This document shows positions 34,885 through 43,013 of a DNA stretch of 64,000 nucleotides, piece after piece; position 1 is the stretch's first letter, and every line of letters begins with the position of its first letter. The notes under the pieces were generated by a model. That model searched no databases. It was not told the DNA's origin and saw only the letters and a program-made list of their open reading frames with translations. The position numbers and the translations under genes were made by a program. Origin of the DNA: Alphaproteobacteria bacterium UBA1301 (GTDB lineage: Bacteria > Pseudomonadota > Alphaproteobacteria > Micropepsales > Micropepsaceae); assembly GCA_002307725.1 (NCBI GenBank), contig DBUB01000011.1, forward strand, positions 62,001-126,000, written 5' to 3'.

Positions 34885-35523
34885 TCAAGCCGTCAGCCGG
34901 AAAACGCTGGTTTCGCGCATGTCGCGGTCTTCCAATTCGCGCGACGTCGGCACGTTATAGGTCGCCAGTTTTTCGACACCGGATGTCGGGAAATAGGTCC
35001 GCCCCGGATCGCCGATCAAAACAATTGCCCCGGCGCGGGCGCGGGTTTTCAGCCAAGCGGTGAGGCGTTCGGCGAGCGGGCGCTCGTAACACATGTCGCC
35101 GATCAGGATGACGTCCCACGGCCCCTCGCGCCCGATCACGTCGTCGGTCGTGACGTCCACCACCACATTGTTGTCGATCGCGTTCTGGCGAATGGCGGCG
35201 GCGGAGAAGGGATCGATATCGGCCGCCAGCACCGACTTAGCCCCGGCTTTGGCCGCTGCAATCGCGACCAATCCCGAGCCGGAGCCAAAATCGAGCACGG
35301 TTGCTCCAGCAACGCCGTGGTCGAGAACATAGCGTGCCAGGGCCTGTCCGCCGGCCCAGGCAAAGGCCCAATAGGGCGGTGGCACGCCTTCGCGCCCCAG
35401 CTCTGCTTCGGTTTTGTACCACAGCGGCAGGACTTCGTTGGCCAAGTGCAGGCGGATTTCGGGGACCAGCGGCGGCGCTTGCAGCATTGCGTTGGCGCGA
35501 ATGAAGGCGAGGGGCTCGGTCAT
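34885..35523 (-). CDS. Class I SAM methyltransferase, ETFB-lysine methyltransferase-like
   Basis: A 212-residue soluble methyltransferase. SAM-binding motif I is VLDFGSGSGLVAIAAAKAGA, followed by VLAADIDPFS, and the WAFAWAGGQALARYVLD segment ahead of motif I is characteristic of the ETFB-K methyltransferase (METTL20)/nicotinamide N-methyltransferase-like group. The GDMCYERPLAERL block matches this group as well. A likely role is lysine methylation of the electron-transfer flavoprotein beta subunit, but I cannot confirm the substrate, and no etf genes are nearby. Confidence 0.8.
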   Translation of the reverse strand: MTEPLAFIRANAMLQAPPLVPEIRLHLANEVLPLWYKTEAELGREGVPPPYWAFAWAGGQALARYVLDHGVAGATVLDFGSGSGLVAIAAAKAGAKSVLAADIDPFSAAAIRQNAIDNNVVVDVTTDDVIGREGPWDVILIGDMCYERPLAERLTAWLKTRARAGAIVLIGDPGRTYFPTSGVEKLATYNVPTSRELEDRDMRETSVFRLTA

Positions 35524-35628
35524 TTCTGGGACGACGGTTTACGCCATCATGGTACCCGGCGCCAGTTCCCGTTCCGTCCCCCGGAAGACCCGCCCCGCGG
35601 TTAACGCTTCGGCCTGCTTTGGCGCGCA

Positions 35629-36288
35629 TTACTCCGCCGCTTGCGCCAGCGCCCCGAAGCGCCGTTCGCGGGCGCGAAACGCTGTCAGCGCCGCGGTCAA
35701 ATCGGTGGCAGCGAAATCCGGCCAGTTCTTCTCGATGAAATACAATTCGGCGTAAGCGCATTCCCACAGAAGGAAATCCGACAGCCGTTGTTCGCCGCTG
35801 GTGCGAATGAGAAGATCGACGTCCGGCCCCGGCGTGACGCCGCTTTTCACCGCAGCGACGATCGCCTCGCGGGCGGAATAATCAAGCGCTACGCGCAAAG
35901 TGAGGGCATCGCCCCATTCGGTCACCGCTTCCGTCCGCGTCATCTCGGCAACGAGATTTTCCGGCAGCCGGTCGCGGCGGCCGATGAAGGAAAGCCGCAC
36001 GCCGTCGGCGACCAGCGCTTCGGTTTCGCTGTCGAGATACTGTTCGAACAGCTTGAGCAGATCAGCGACTTCTTCCGGTGGACGTTTCCAGTTGGCGGCG
36101 GAAAACGCATGTACCGTAAGGGTGCCGATACCGGCGTCGGGCGCCGCCTTGACGATCCGCCGCAAGGCTTCGATGCCGGCGCGATGACCTTCGCGGCGGG
36201 GCAGCCCGCGCGCCCGTGCCCAGCGCCCGTTGCCGTCCATGATCGCGGCGACATGCAGCATCTCTTTGCGTTGGAGGGAACTTGGCAT
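35629..36288 (-). CDS. uppS: Isoprenyl transferase (undecaprenyl diphosphate synthase family)
   Basis: A 219-residue cis-prenyltransferase that condenses isopentenyl diphosphate onto an allylic diphosphate to build the carrier lipid for peptidoglycan and LPS sugars. Motifs: HVAAIMDGNGRWARARGLPRREGH with the catalytic aspartate, HAFSAANWKRPPEEV, and DLLIRTSGEQRLSDFLLWECAYAELYF near the end. It is slightly shorter than typical UppS (about 230-250) and is not beside cdsA, dxr or frr, so it may be a second copy with another chain length. ATG 36288 has an AAAGGA SD. It follows a winged-helix regulator by 29 bases and its start codon lies in a sequence resembling that regulator's operator. Confidence 0.88.
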   Translation of the reverse strand: MPSSLQRKEMLHVAAIMDGNGRWARARGLPRREGHRAGIEALRRIVKAAPDAGIGTLTVHAFSAANWKRPPEEVADLLKLFEQYLDSETEALVADGVRLSFIGRRDRLPENLVAEMTRTEAVTEWGDALTLRVALDYSAREAIVAAVKSGVTPGPDVDLLIRTSGEQRLSDFLLWECAYAELYFIEKNWPDFAATDLTAALTAFRARERRFGALAQAAE

Positions 36289-36297
36289 TGCAAAGAA
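36279..36297 (-). promoter_or_regulatory. Second operator-like site over the uppS start codon
   Basis: On the minus strand the 19 bases TTCTTTGCAATGCCAAGTT match the palindrome TACTTTGCAATGCAAAGTA at 37306-37324 in 16 of 19 positions. The uppS ATG is inside it. Binding of the same regulator at this internal position would let it control uppS separately from the operon promoter. This is inference from sequence match. Confidence 0.5.
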
Positions 36298-36317
36298 TCC
36301 TTTCAAAAAAAGAGTCC

Positions 36318-36686
36318 TCAGCCCGGCACGACTTTCAATCGCGCCGCGCCAAAATCTTCGCCCGCCGTTGTGGCGGCATCGCGTACCACTTGTTCAAGCA
36401 GTGCCAGATATTCGAGAAAGCGTTTGCGGCCGCTCTTGGTCATTTTTATCGTCGTTTGCGGCCGGTTGCTCGCGAAGCTCTTATTGATCTCGACCAGGCC
36501 TGCTTCCTGCAGCACCTGCAGATGGCGGCTGAGATTGCCGTCGGTCAGCCCGCAAAGCGCTTTGAGATCGCCAAAGGCGAGGCCCTTCGGATGGGCGATA
36601 AGTGACGACAGCACGCCGAGCCGCGCCTTTTCGTGCATCACCCGGTCGAGCCCTTCAAAGGCGAAGGGCGCCTCAGTCTTCGCCAT
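36318..36686 (-). CDS. Winged-helix transcriptional regulator (HTH_34 type)
   Basis: A 122-residue winged-helix DNA-binding protein. The fold is visible as LDRVMHEKARLGVLSSLIAHPKGLAFGDLKALCGLTDGNLSRHLQVLQEAGLVEINKSF, followed by the wing strands TTIKMTKSGRKRFLEY. This arrangement matches the small ArsR/MarR-like PF13601 group, whose genes usually sit with a membrane protein gene they regulate. It overlaps the end of the membrane protein gene by 14 bases. Probably binds the 19-base palindrome at the operon promoter. No metal-binding cysteines are present. Confidence 0.87.
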   Translation of the reverse strand: MAKTEAPFAFEGLDRVMHEKARLGVLSSLIAHPKGLAFGDLKALCGLTDGNLSRHLQVLQEAGLVEINKSFASNRPQTTIKMTKSGRKRFLEYLALLEQVVRDAATTAGEDFGAARLKVVPG

Positions 36687-37284
36687 CGGTTTCTCCCGCA
36701 GCGAAATAGAGGAGCGTGGCCATCAGCGCCTGGCCGATCAGGAACGGCACGCCCATCAGCCATGGCGACAGTTCGTGCGTCTGGCTGGCCCAGAGCAGGC
36801 AGGTGAAGCCGGAAATCAAATAGAACGCCCCGGCATAGAACATGCTGCGCGGCAGGTTGTGCAGCGAGGCGTAGATGCCGAGGCTGACGAACAGTTGCCA
36901 CAGACCCGGCATCATCCAAGTGTTCTCCGGCACGAAGTGCACCAGCAGCAGTGGCATGAAAAAGCTGGCGGCGGTGGCGGGCAGAAACTGCTCAATCGCC
37001 TGATCGATCATGGTGTCGGCGAGGCTCGAATGCAGGCGGCGCGAGCGACCTTGCATCTCGATGCGCACCACGGCACCGCACACGACGGCGGTTGCCATCC
37101 ATTCGCCGCAGTAGAGAAGAGGCGTGCCAGCGATGGGAAGCAGGGTTTGGGCGGTCGCGGTGATGAGCGCGAGGATGCCGGTAATCGAGATCGCCACCGG
37201 GCCGTAGCCGCGGAAGGCGGTGTTGGAGGCGATCTGGCTGCGAATTTCGCAGATATCCGCCAACGCCTTGTCGATATCGCGCAT
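36673..37284 (-). CDS. Hypothetical membrane protein linked to a winged-helix regulator
   Basis: A 203-residue inner-membrane protein. The N-terminus MRDIDKALADICEIRSQIA is soluble and helical; then come hydrophobic segments at about residues 34-56, 60-77, 105-125, 130-150 and 158-190. I do not recognise a transporter or enzyme motif. It is the first gene after a strong promoter with a palindromic operator and is coupled by overlap to the regulator gene, with uppS third. The ATG at 37284 has GGGAG as SD; the longer frame to 37320 would extend across the promoter. Confidence 0.75.
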   Translation of the reverse strand: MRDIDKALADICEIRSQIASNTAFRGYGPVAISITGILALITATAQTLLPIAGTPLLYCGEWMATAVVCGAVVRIEMQGRSRRLHSSLADTMIDQAIEQFLPATAASFFMPLLLVHFVPENTWMMPGLWQLFVSLGIYASLHNLPRSMFYAGAFYLISGFTCLLWASQTHELSPWLMGVPFLIGQALMATLLYFAAGETDGED

Positions 37285-37305
37285 CCGTTTCTCCCGCCCG
37301 AGACG

Positions 37306-37348
37306 TACTTTGCAATGCAAAGTATACGGCGACGCAAAGAAAATGCAA
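37306..37348 (-). promoter_or_regulatory. Promoter with 19-base palindromic operator
   Basis: On the minus strand TTGCAT (37348-37343) and TATACT (37326-37321) lie 16 bases apart, a good sigma-70 promoter. A perfect palindrome TACTTTGCA-A-TGCAAAGTA (37306-37324, plus-strand reading) begins inside the -10 box and covers the start point, so a bound dimer would block transcription. The encoded winged-helix protein is the obvious candidate. Confidence 0.75.
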
Positions 37349-37362
37349 GAGGGCGGTCCGGT

Positions 37363-38571
37363 CTACCGGCTTGCTGCCGCGGCGGCCCGTCCGGCAGCGT
37401 AGTAGTGGTCGATGCGATGCTGCCAACGATGCCCAGCGGCGACCGCGGCCTGTCCGGCTTTAGCAATTTCGAACAGTGCGTCTTGGTCGGCGGCGAGGGC
37501 TTTGATCCGCGCCAGGGTTGCATCCAAAGCGGACCAGCGGAATTCAATGATCTCGGCGCCGTCTTTGAATTCGGTGTCGTAGAACGTGCTGGTATCGGTC
37601 ACGGTCACGGCTCCGGCCAGCATCGCGGTCAGGGTGCGTTCGTGACTGCCTTCGCCGAAATTGGCGTTGGCGTTGAGCACGATCCGGCTCTGCCGCATCA
37701 GCGCCGGGATTTCCGCCGTCGCCACCGGGCCGCGCACGTCGACGTTCGGCTGGCGCGCGAACGCCTCGAACCCTTCACCGGCGATGGTCAGAGCCAAGCC
37801 ACTGCGGACAGCCTGTTCGAGAAGACGCATGCGGCGCGCCGATCGCACCCAATCGTCGGCGATATAGGCGAGACTGCGCAAGGCTACGATACCCTCGCGC
37901 TCTTCCGGCCCGAGATGGGGCGCGTCCAGCGGAATGCCGAACGCCCTCAGCGCCGTGTCGAAGGCATCGAGTGCCGGGACCCAGTCGCGGTCGGATGCCG
38001 CTTCGATGGCCGTCGTGACGATCGTCTTTACCTGATCGGGCAATTCGTCGATCTGCGACGGCGCCGGCCGATAGCAGGTGCCGCAGAACAGCACTTCAAT
38101 CGGGCGTTCGGCAGCATAGGCGTGCGCGTCGGCAGGCATCGCGGCTGGGTAGCCCAGCGCGCCATGCGGACAAAACCCGACATGGGCAAAGCGGCCGGGC
38201 CCGAACAGCGTGTTGATCGCACGCTGATGGCTGTGATCGACGACCAGAATACCGGCCTCGAACGGCGTGCTCTTGAGCCGCTCCATATGATGCAGCGGAT
38301 GATCGACGAGTTGGGTGACGTGCGGTGCGCCAGTGATTTCGAAAATCGTGTGGCCCTTGGGGTCGCGATAGTTGCCGAGAATATTGAAGGTCAGCACCAG
38401 ATCGAGCGGGCCGGCGGCTTCCAGGCGCTCGCCCAACTCGTCAGTGCGGAAGGTGGTCAAATCGAGCACGACGGCCTCGTCGCCGCGCGCTTCGATTGCC
38501 TCGGCCACCACATCCACGAAATGACGTAGCGCCCCGTAGCGGCTCTGGCCTTTGATCAACGCCGTTTTCAC
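37363..38571 (-). CDS. CgeB-like glycosyltransferase family protein
   Basis: A 402-residue soluble protein resembling the CgeB/YkvP-type glycosyltransferase group (Glyco_trans_1_2 C-terminus). Visible are an N-terminal nucleotide-binding-like half (LVLTFNILGNYRDPKGHTIFEITGAPHVTQLVDHP, VVDHSHQRA, GFCPHGALG) and the C-terminal half with IPALMRQSRIVLNANANFGEGSHERTLTAMLAGAVTVTDTSTFY, where SHERTLTAMLAG corresponds to the E-rich donor-sugar motif. Donor and acceptor are unknown. It lies 65 bases downstream of hydG on the same strand and might be co-transcribed. Confidence 0.7.
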   Translation of the reverse strand: MKTALIKGQSRYGALRHFVDVVAEAIEARGDEAVVLDLTTFRTDELGERLEAAGPLDLVLTFNILGNYRDPKGHTIFEITGAPHVTQLVDHPLHHMERLKSTPFEAGILVVDHSHQRAINTLFGPGRFAHVGFCPHGALGYPAAMPADAHAYAAERPIEVLFCGTCYRPAPSQIDELPDQVKTIVTTAIEAASDRDWVPALDAFDTALRAFGIPLDAPHLGPEEREGIVALRSLAYIADDWVRSARRMRLLEQAVRSGLALTIAGEGFEAFARQPNVDVRGPVATAEIPALMRQSRIVLNANANFGEGSHERTLTAMLAGAVTVTDTSTFYDTEFKDGAEIIEFRWSALDATLARIKALAADQDALFEIAKAGQAAVAAGHRWQHRIDHYYAAGRAAAAASR

Positions 38572-38587
38572 GCCGATGCCCCCGGAA

Positions 38588-38604
38588 ACTCTCGTCGCGA
38601 GAGT
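38588..38604 (-). terminator. Hairpin between hydG and the glycosyltransferase gene
   Basis: ACTCTCG (38588-38594) and CGAGAGT (38598-38604) form a 7-base-pair stem with a 3-base loop in the 65-base gap. On the minus strand only a TTT follows, so it is at best a weak or partial terminator between hydG and the next gene. Confidence 0.3.
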
Positions 38605-38636
38605 AGGGCGATTCGGCCGCCGCCGGAGGGACGCGG

Positions 38637-40043
38637 CTAGTAATAAAGGTCGCGCTTGCCGCCTTCGATTTGCTTAAGCCGGTCTTCGGTGACCTGGCGC
38701 AGCTTCGGATTGGGAATCTGCTGCAGATGCTCGGCGATGATCTTTTCGCCCAGCGCTTTGGTATGCGGCGAAGCAAAATCGACCAGATATTCCTTCAGCG
38801 TCAAAATCGCGTTGGGCTGGCACAGGTTCTGGATTTCGCCCGACTTGGCCACTGCCATGAAGCGGTCGCCGGTACGGCCATTGCGATAGCACGCAGTGCA
38901 GAACGAGGGCAGGTGACCGGCTTCGGCGATGTCGTACATCACCTGATCGAGCGGGCGTTCGTCGTTGACCTTGAACTGGGTCGGCTGCGGCCGCACGCCC
39001 TTAGCGTTCTCTTCGCAGTAGCCGCCGACGCCGGTGCAGGAGCCGCCGGAAAGCTGCGAGATGCCCAGCTCCAAAAGCTCGTTGCGCAGGTTCGCTTCTT
39101 CGCGGGTGGAAATGATCATGCCGGTGTAAGGCACAGCCATACGGATGATGGCGATCAGTTTCTTGAACTCGTCGTCAGAGACGAGATAGGGGAAGCTGTC
39201 GAGATTGATGCCGCCGGCCGGGCGGATACGCGGCGCCGAAATCGTGTGCGGGCCGCAGCCGAATTCGGCTTCGAGATGCTCGGCATGCTGCATCAGCGCC
39301 AGCACTTCGAACTTGTGATCGTAAAGGCCGAATAAGACGCCGGCGCCGTTGTCGTCGATATCGGCGGCGTTGGAGCGGTCGAAAGCGGTGGTGTGCCAGT
39401 CGTAATCGTGCTTCGGCCCTTTTGGATGCACGCGGGCGTAGGTCTCGCGGTGATAGGTCTCTTGGAACAGGATGTAGGTGCCGATCTCGGCCGCCTTTAA
39501 CTTCTTGTAATCCTCTACCGTCGTTGCCGCGATGTTGATGTTGATGCGGCGGATGTTGGCGTTCTTGGTCTCGACCGAATAGACCGCGCCAATGGCGTCG
39601 AGCACATAGTCGATCGGGCAGTTCACGGGGTCTTCGCCCGCTTCCATGGCGAGGCGCTTGTGGCCCATGTTGAGGAGCACCAGCGTCTCGGCCTTGATTT
39701 CGTCCATGGTCAGGCGGCGGCGGGCGAACTTATGACCCTGGCCGTAGCCGCAGTAGACGCAGGAATTGATGCAGTAGTCGGAAATGTAGAGCGGTGCGAA
39801 CAGCACCAGGCGGCGGCCGTAAATCTTGCGCTTGATCGCCTTGGCGCATTTGTAGATCTCTTCGACCAGTTCGGCATCGTGCACGTTGAGCAGAATCGCG
39901 ACTTCAGAAAGGGTCAGGCCGTGCGCCTGCTCCGCCTTCTTGATGATGGCTTCCACCGCATCGCGGCTGACCGCGCGCTTGCCCTCTTCGAGGGCGGTAT
40001 AAATGGCTTTTTCGTCGATGAAACTGGCTTTGTCAAAAACCAC
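38637..40043 (-). CDS. hydG: HydG-type radical SAM tyrosine lyase
   Basis: HydG cleaves tyrosine to supply the CO and CN ligands of the [FeFe]-hydrogenase H-cluster. The 468-residue protein has the radical SAM cluster motif CINSCVYC (C91, C95, C98), the ThiH-like barrel, and, distinguishing it from ThiH, the C-terminal CX2CX22C motif (C382, C385, C408) in CTACYRNGRTGDRFMAVAKSG that binds the second cluster. Start is GTG 40043 with GAGGAG upstream. No hydA, hydE or hydF is in the window. The length of about 470 residues is normal for HydG. An unrelated role in a hydrogenase-free genome cannot be excluded. Confidence 0.9.
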   Translation of the reverse strand: MVFDKASFIDEKAIYTALEEGKRAVSRDAVEAIIKKAEQAHGLTLSEVAILLNVHDAELVEEIYKCAKAIKRKIYGRRLVLFAPLYISDYCINSCVYCGYGQGHKFARRRLTMDEIKAETLVLLNMGHKRLAMEAGEDPVNCPIDYVLDAIGAVYSVETKNANIRRININIAATTVEDYKKLKAAEIGTYILFQETYHRETYARVHPKGPKHDYDWHTTAFDRSNAADIDDNGAGVLFGLYDHKFEVLALMQHAEHLEAEFGCGPHTISAPRIRPAGGINLDSFPYLVSDDEFKKLIAIIRMAVPYTGMIISTREEANLRNELLELGISQLSGGSCTGVGGYCEENAKGVRPQPTQFKVNDERPLDQVMYDIAEAGHLPSFCTACYRNGRTGDRFMAVAKSGEIQNLCQPNAILTLKEYLVDFASPHTKALGEKIIAEHLQQIPNPKLRQVTEDRLKQIEGGKRDLYY

Positions 40044-40055
40044 GGCATGCTCCTC

Positions 40056-40072
40056 GGCCGGACGGTCCGGCC
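40056..40072 (-). promoter_or_regulatory. 17-base palindrome in the hydG leader
   Basis: GGCCGGAC-C-GTCCGGCC (minus-strand reading) is perfectly symmetric and ends two bases before the GAGGAG ribosome-binding site of hydG. It could be an operator or an RNA hairpin (six pairs with a five-base loop) that affects hydG translation. On the plus strand it is followed by ATTTTTT, resembling a terminator, but no plus-strand gene ends here. Confidence 0.5.
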
Positions 40073-40513
40073 ATTTTTTCTGTTCGATCGGCGCGAAAAT
40101 TACGGCGCAGCCGAAGCGAAGTAACCAGTTTAGTTTAATTCAAGGGCGCAAAATAGTCGCATGCGTATATGGCCGTATTCCCACATAAAAAATACGGCTA
40201 TTCGGCAGTGATCATCTTCACCGTCATGCCGCCGGTGATGGCGATGACCTTCATGGACATGCGACGCCGAAATCCGGCGCTCAGGATATCGCCGGGCGGC
40301 GGGATTTTCCGCGTGCTTGCCGCTGAGTTGTATCAGCCTGAGACAGTTTCGGCCTAACGCTAACCATCTGCTAGCCAATTGAACGCTTTTCATCCGCCGG
40401 TCGGAGAAAGCAACGGTTCCTTGAAGCCTCGTCTCTAGTGTCCTTTTCACGAGACCTGCTTACGGCGGGCCGACGCGCGTGGGTGGGATAAACCGCGTAA
40501 TGGGGGAGCGGCG
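40073..40513. other. Long intergenic region between hydG and a divergent kinase gene
   Basis: No convincing gene. It contains an 8-base-pair inverted repeat GCCGTATT (40171-40178) with AATACGGC (around 40190-40197) separated by 11 bases, and short frames on both strands (for example plus 40169-40357, 62 codons with a hydrophobic patch) that I cannot support. No clear FNR box (TTGAT-N4-ATCAA) or sigma-54 promoter was found by eye. It must hold the promoters of hydG and of the hybrid kinase. Confidence 0.4.
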
Positions 40514-43009
40514 GTGACAAGACCGAGTCTGCAAACGAGTGCGAAGAGCGGAATCGATCTCGAACACGGTAATCGTCGTGGCGGGATCGAGAATCTTTGC
40601 GCGATCGTGCAAGACGTCGTCGGCGGCGATGTGGTCTCGGTCAATCTCGTCGAAGACGACCGCCTTGTCACGATCTGCTCGGGGCATGAAGGCGCGCTAC
40701 GCTCACAGCGCCAAGGCACGCTGACCGATGCGGTGTTCGCCGCAGGCGACATCGTGGAATTTTGTGACCTCGACGAAGGCCCGCTGCTGCCGGAGGCTGG
40801 CGGTTTCCGCTCGGCTGTCGGCATTCCGCTGAAAGACAAAGAAGGCGCAGGCTTGGGGGCGCTCTGCCTCTACGGCCGGGCCACGCGCCAGCTTGACGGC
40901 GACGAGCGGCGGCGTTTGGCCAGGCTCGCCAGGGTGGTGGAAGAGCACATCCAGCACTACTTCACGACCGACAAGCTGCGCGAGCGCGAGATTCTTCTCA
41001 GTCAGGCGCGCGACCAGGCCGATGCGGCGAACCAGGCCAAGAGCACCTTCCTCGCCTCGATGAGCCACGAAATCCGCACGCCGATGAACGGCATCATCGG
41101 CATGAACGCACTTCTGCTGCGCACCAAGTTGGCGCCCGAACAGCGCCAATATGCCGAGGCGATGCGTCTGTCGGCCGATTGCCTGCTCTCGATCATCAAC
41201 GACATCCTCGACATCTCCAAGCTCGAAGCCGGCAAGGTCGATCTGGAAGAGGCCGAGTTCATGCCACAGACGGTGGTGGAAGACGTCATCGAGCTGTTGT
41301 CGGCGCGCGCGTCCGAGAAGAACATCGAACTGGTCGGATATGCCGATCGCGGCGCTCACCGCGCTCTCATGGGTGATGCCGCGCGCCTGCGACAGGTGTT
41401 CCTCAATCTTCTCACCAACGCCATCAAGTTCACCGAGAAGGGCCATGTTGCGCTGCTGATGACCTCGCAGCCCGGCGCCGACGGCAAGACCAAGCTGAAG
41501 GTCTGCATCGAAGACACCGGCATCGGCATCAGCGACGACGCCAAGGGCCGGCTGTTCAAGAAATTCCAGCAGGCTGACAATACGATTGCGCGCAAATACG
41601 GCGGCACCGGCCTGGGCCTGTCTATTTGCATGCAGCTCATCCACCTCATGAATGGCGAGATCGGCGTGGCCGACCACGAAGGTGGCGGCAGCGTGTTCTG
41701 GTTCGAGATCGAATTGCCGAACGCCAATGTGGCCGACACCAGCCGAGACGATGTGCTGTCCGGCAAGCGCATTCTGGTGGTCGACGACCTCGCCATCAAT
41801 CGCATGATCTTCAAGAGCCAGCTTGAGGCGCACGGCGCTGTCGTCGGCGAGGCGGGCGACGGCCCGGCCGCTTTGGGCGCACTGGTGATGGCGGAAGCTT
41901 CGGGTGAGCCTTATGACTCCGTGCTGCTCGATCACGCCATGCCAGGCCTTTCCGGTGAGGCGGTGGCGGCCAAGATCAGGTCCAACGCATCGCTCGTCCG
42001 GACACGGATCGTGATGGCGTCTTCGATCGGTAAGGTGCTCCAGTCGGAATGCAAGGTCGGTGTCGATGCCGTGCTGACCAAGCCGGTGCGCGAAACGACT
42101 CTGGTGCAGAATCTGCAATCCGACACGCGCACAGAAGCGGCGATTGCCGCGTCGATTCCACTGGTCACCGCGCCGGACGCGCTCGCCGCACCCTCCGAAC
42201 CGGCCGCCGTCGAGGACGTTCCGGAACCGATCAGGAGCCGCGGCCGCGTGTTGCTCGCCGAGGACAACGAGATCAACGTCATGGTCGCGCGCACGCTGCT
42301 TGAATCGGCGGGCTATGCGGTCGAGGTCGCTGGCGACGGCGTGCAGGCGGTGGAAGTGGCCAAGTCGGGTAGCTTTGACGTCATCCTGATGGACATGCAG
42401 ATGCCGCGCATGGGCGGTATCGAGGCGTCGAAAATCATCAAGGCACTGCCGCCACCGGCCGGCAGCGTCCCGATCGTGGCGATGACCGCCAACGCCATGC
42501 GCGAGGACAAGGATGCCTGTACCGCGGCCGGCATGGTCGAATTCGTCACCAAGCCGATCAATCCGGACACCTTCCTAGCCGTCATCGCGCGGTTCTCTTC
42601 GGCCGAGTTGTGGCTAGAAGACGATGGCGGTGACTGCGAACCGGCGCAGCAGGAGGTCTCCGAACTCGACGAGGAAAAGCTCGACGCGCTCGCCAAGGTG
42701 TTGCCGCCGGACCGCTACAACGCCATGCTGCTGGCCTATCTTTCCAACACGCGCGGCACCTTGCAGCGCATCGAAGCGGCGGCTGAAAAGCTCGATTTCG
42801 ACACCATCCGCCACGAAGCGCACGATCTGAAGTCGAATTCCGGCACCTTCGGCGCCATGCGGGTGTGTGCGCTCTCCGAGCAACTCGAACGCGCTTGTCA
42901 GTGCAGCGACGACGCCGAAGTGCCGCGCTTGGTCGATGGTTTGCACACCGCCTCGCAAGCCGCTTGGCTCGCCATCGGTCAGCGCGCGCAGAAGCCCGTG
43001 GCAGCGTAA
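40514..43009 (+). CDS. Hybrid histidine kinase, GAF-HisKA-ATPase-REC-REC-Hpt
   Basis: An 831-residue cytosolic phosphorelay protein. An N-terminal GAF-like domain (about residues 25-150) precedes the phosphoacceptor box FLASMSHEIRTPMNGIIG (His185), an ATPase domain with NLLTNAIKFTEKGH, DTGIGIS and GGTGLGLSI, then a first receiver (ILVVDDLAINRMIF, LLDHAMPG), a second receiver (VLLAEDNEINVMVAR, LMDMQMPRMGG, TKPI) and a C-terminal Hpt domain with HDLKSNSGTFGA. All stages of a phosphorelay are therefore in one chain; an output protein is not adjacent. GTG 40514 has GGGAG six bases upstream. No membrane helix; the signal is probably intracellular. Confidence 0.92.
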   Translation: MTRPSLQTSAKSGIDLEHGNRRGGIENLCAIVQDVVGGDVVSVNLVEDDRLVTICSGHEGALRSQRQGTLTDAVFAAGDIVEFCDLDEGPLLPEAGGFRSAVGIPLKDKEGAGLGALCLYGRATRQLDGDERRRLARLARVVEEHIQHYFTTDKLREREILLSQARDQADAANQAKSTFLASMSHEIRTPMNGIIGMNALLLRTKLAPEQRQYAEAMRLSADCLLSIINDILDISKLEAGKVDLEEAEFMPQTVVEDVIELLSARASEKNIELVGYADRGAHRALMGDAARLRQVFLNLLTNAIKFTEKGHVALLMTSQPGADGKTKLKVCIEDTGIGISDDAKGRLFKKFQQADNTIARKYGGTGLGLSICMQLIHLMNGEIGVADHEGGGSVFWFEIELPNANVADTSRDDVLSGKRILVVDDLAINRMIFKSQLEAHGAVVGEAGDGPAALGALVMAEASGEPYDSVLLDHAMPGLSGEAVAAKIRSNASLVRTRIVMASSIGKVLQSECKVGVDAVLTKPVRETTLVQNLQSDTRTEAAIAASIPLVTAPDALAAPSEPAAVEDVPEPIRSRGRVLLAEDNEINVMVARTLLESAGYAVEVAGDGVQAVEVAKSGSFDVILMDMQMPRMGGIEASKIIKALPPPAGSVPIVAMTANAMREDKDACTAAGMVEFVTKPINPDTFLAVIARFSSAELWLEDDGGDCEPAQQEVSELDEEKLDALAKVLPPDRYNAMLLAYLSNTRGTLQRIEAAAEKLDFDTIRHEAHDLKSNSGTFGAMRVCALSEQLERACQCSDDAEVPRLVDGLHTASQAAWLAIGQRAQKPVAA

Positions 43010-43013
43010 GCCG

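Noticed and set aside
35641..38529. 962-codon open frame on the plus strand
   Set aside because: Antisense to uppS, the regulator, the membrane protein and the glycosyltransferase, all on the minus strand with recognisable products.
40056..40079. Plus-strand intrinsic terminator (GC palindrome plus T-run)
   Set aside because: There is no plus-strand gene ending here, since upstream coding is all on the minus strand. I list it as a palindrome in the hydG leader instead.
40169..40357. 62-residue plus-strand ORF with a hydrophobic patch
   Set aside because: No SD, no family resemblance, and it begins inside an inverted repeat; not enough support.
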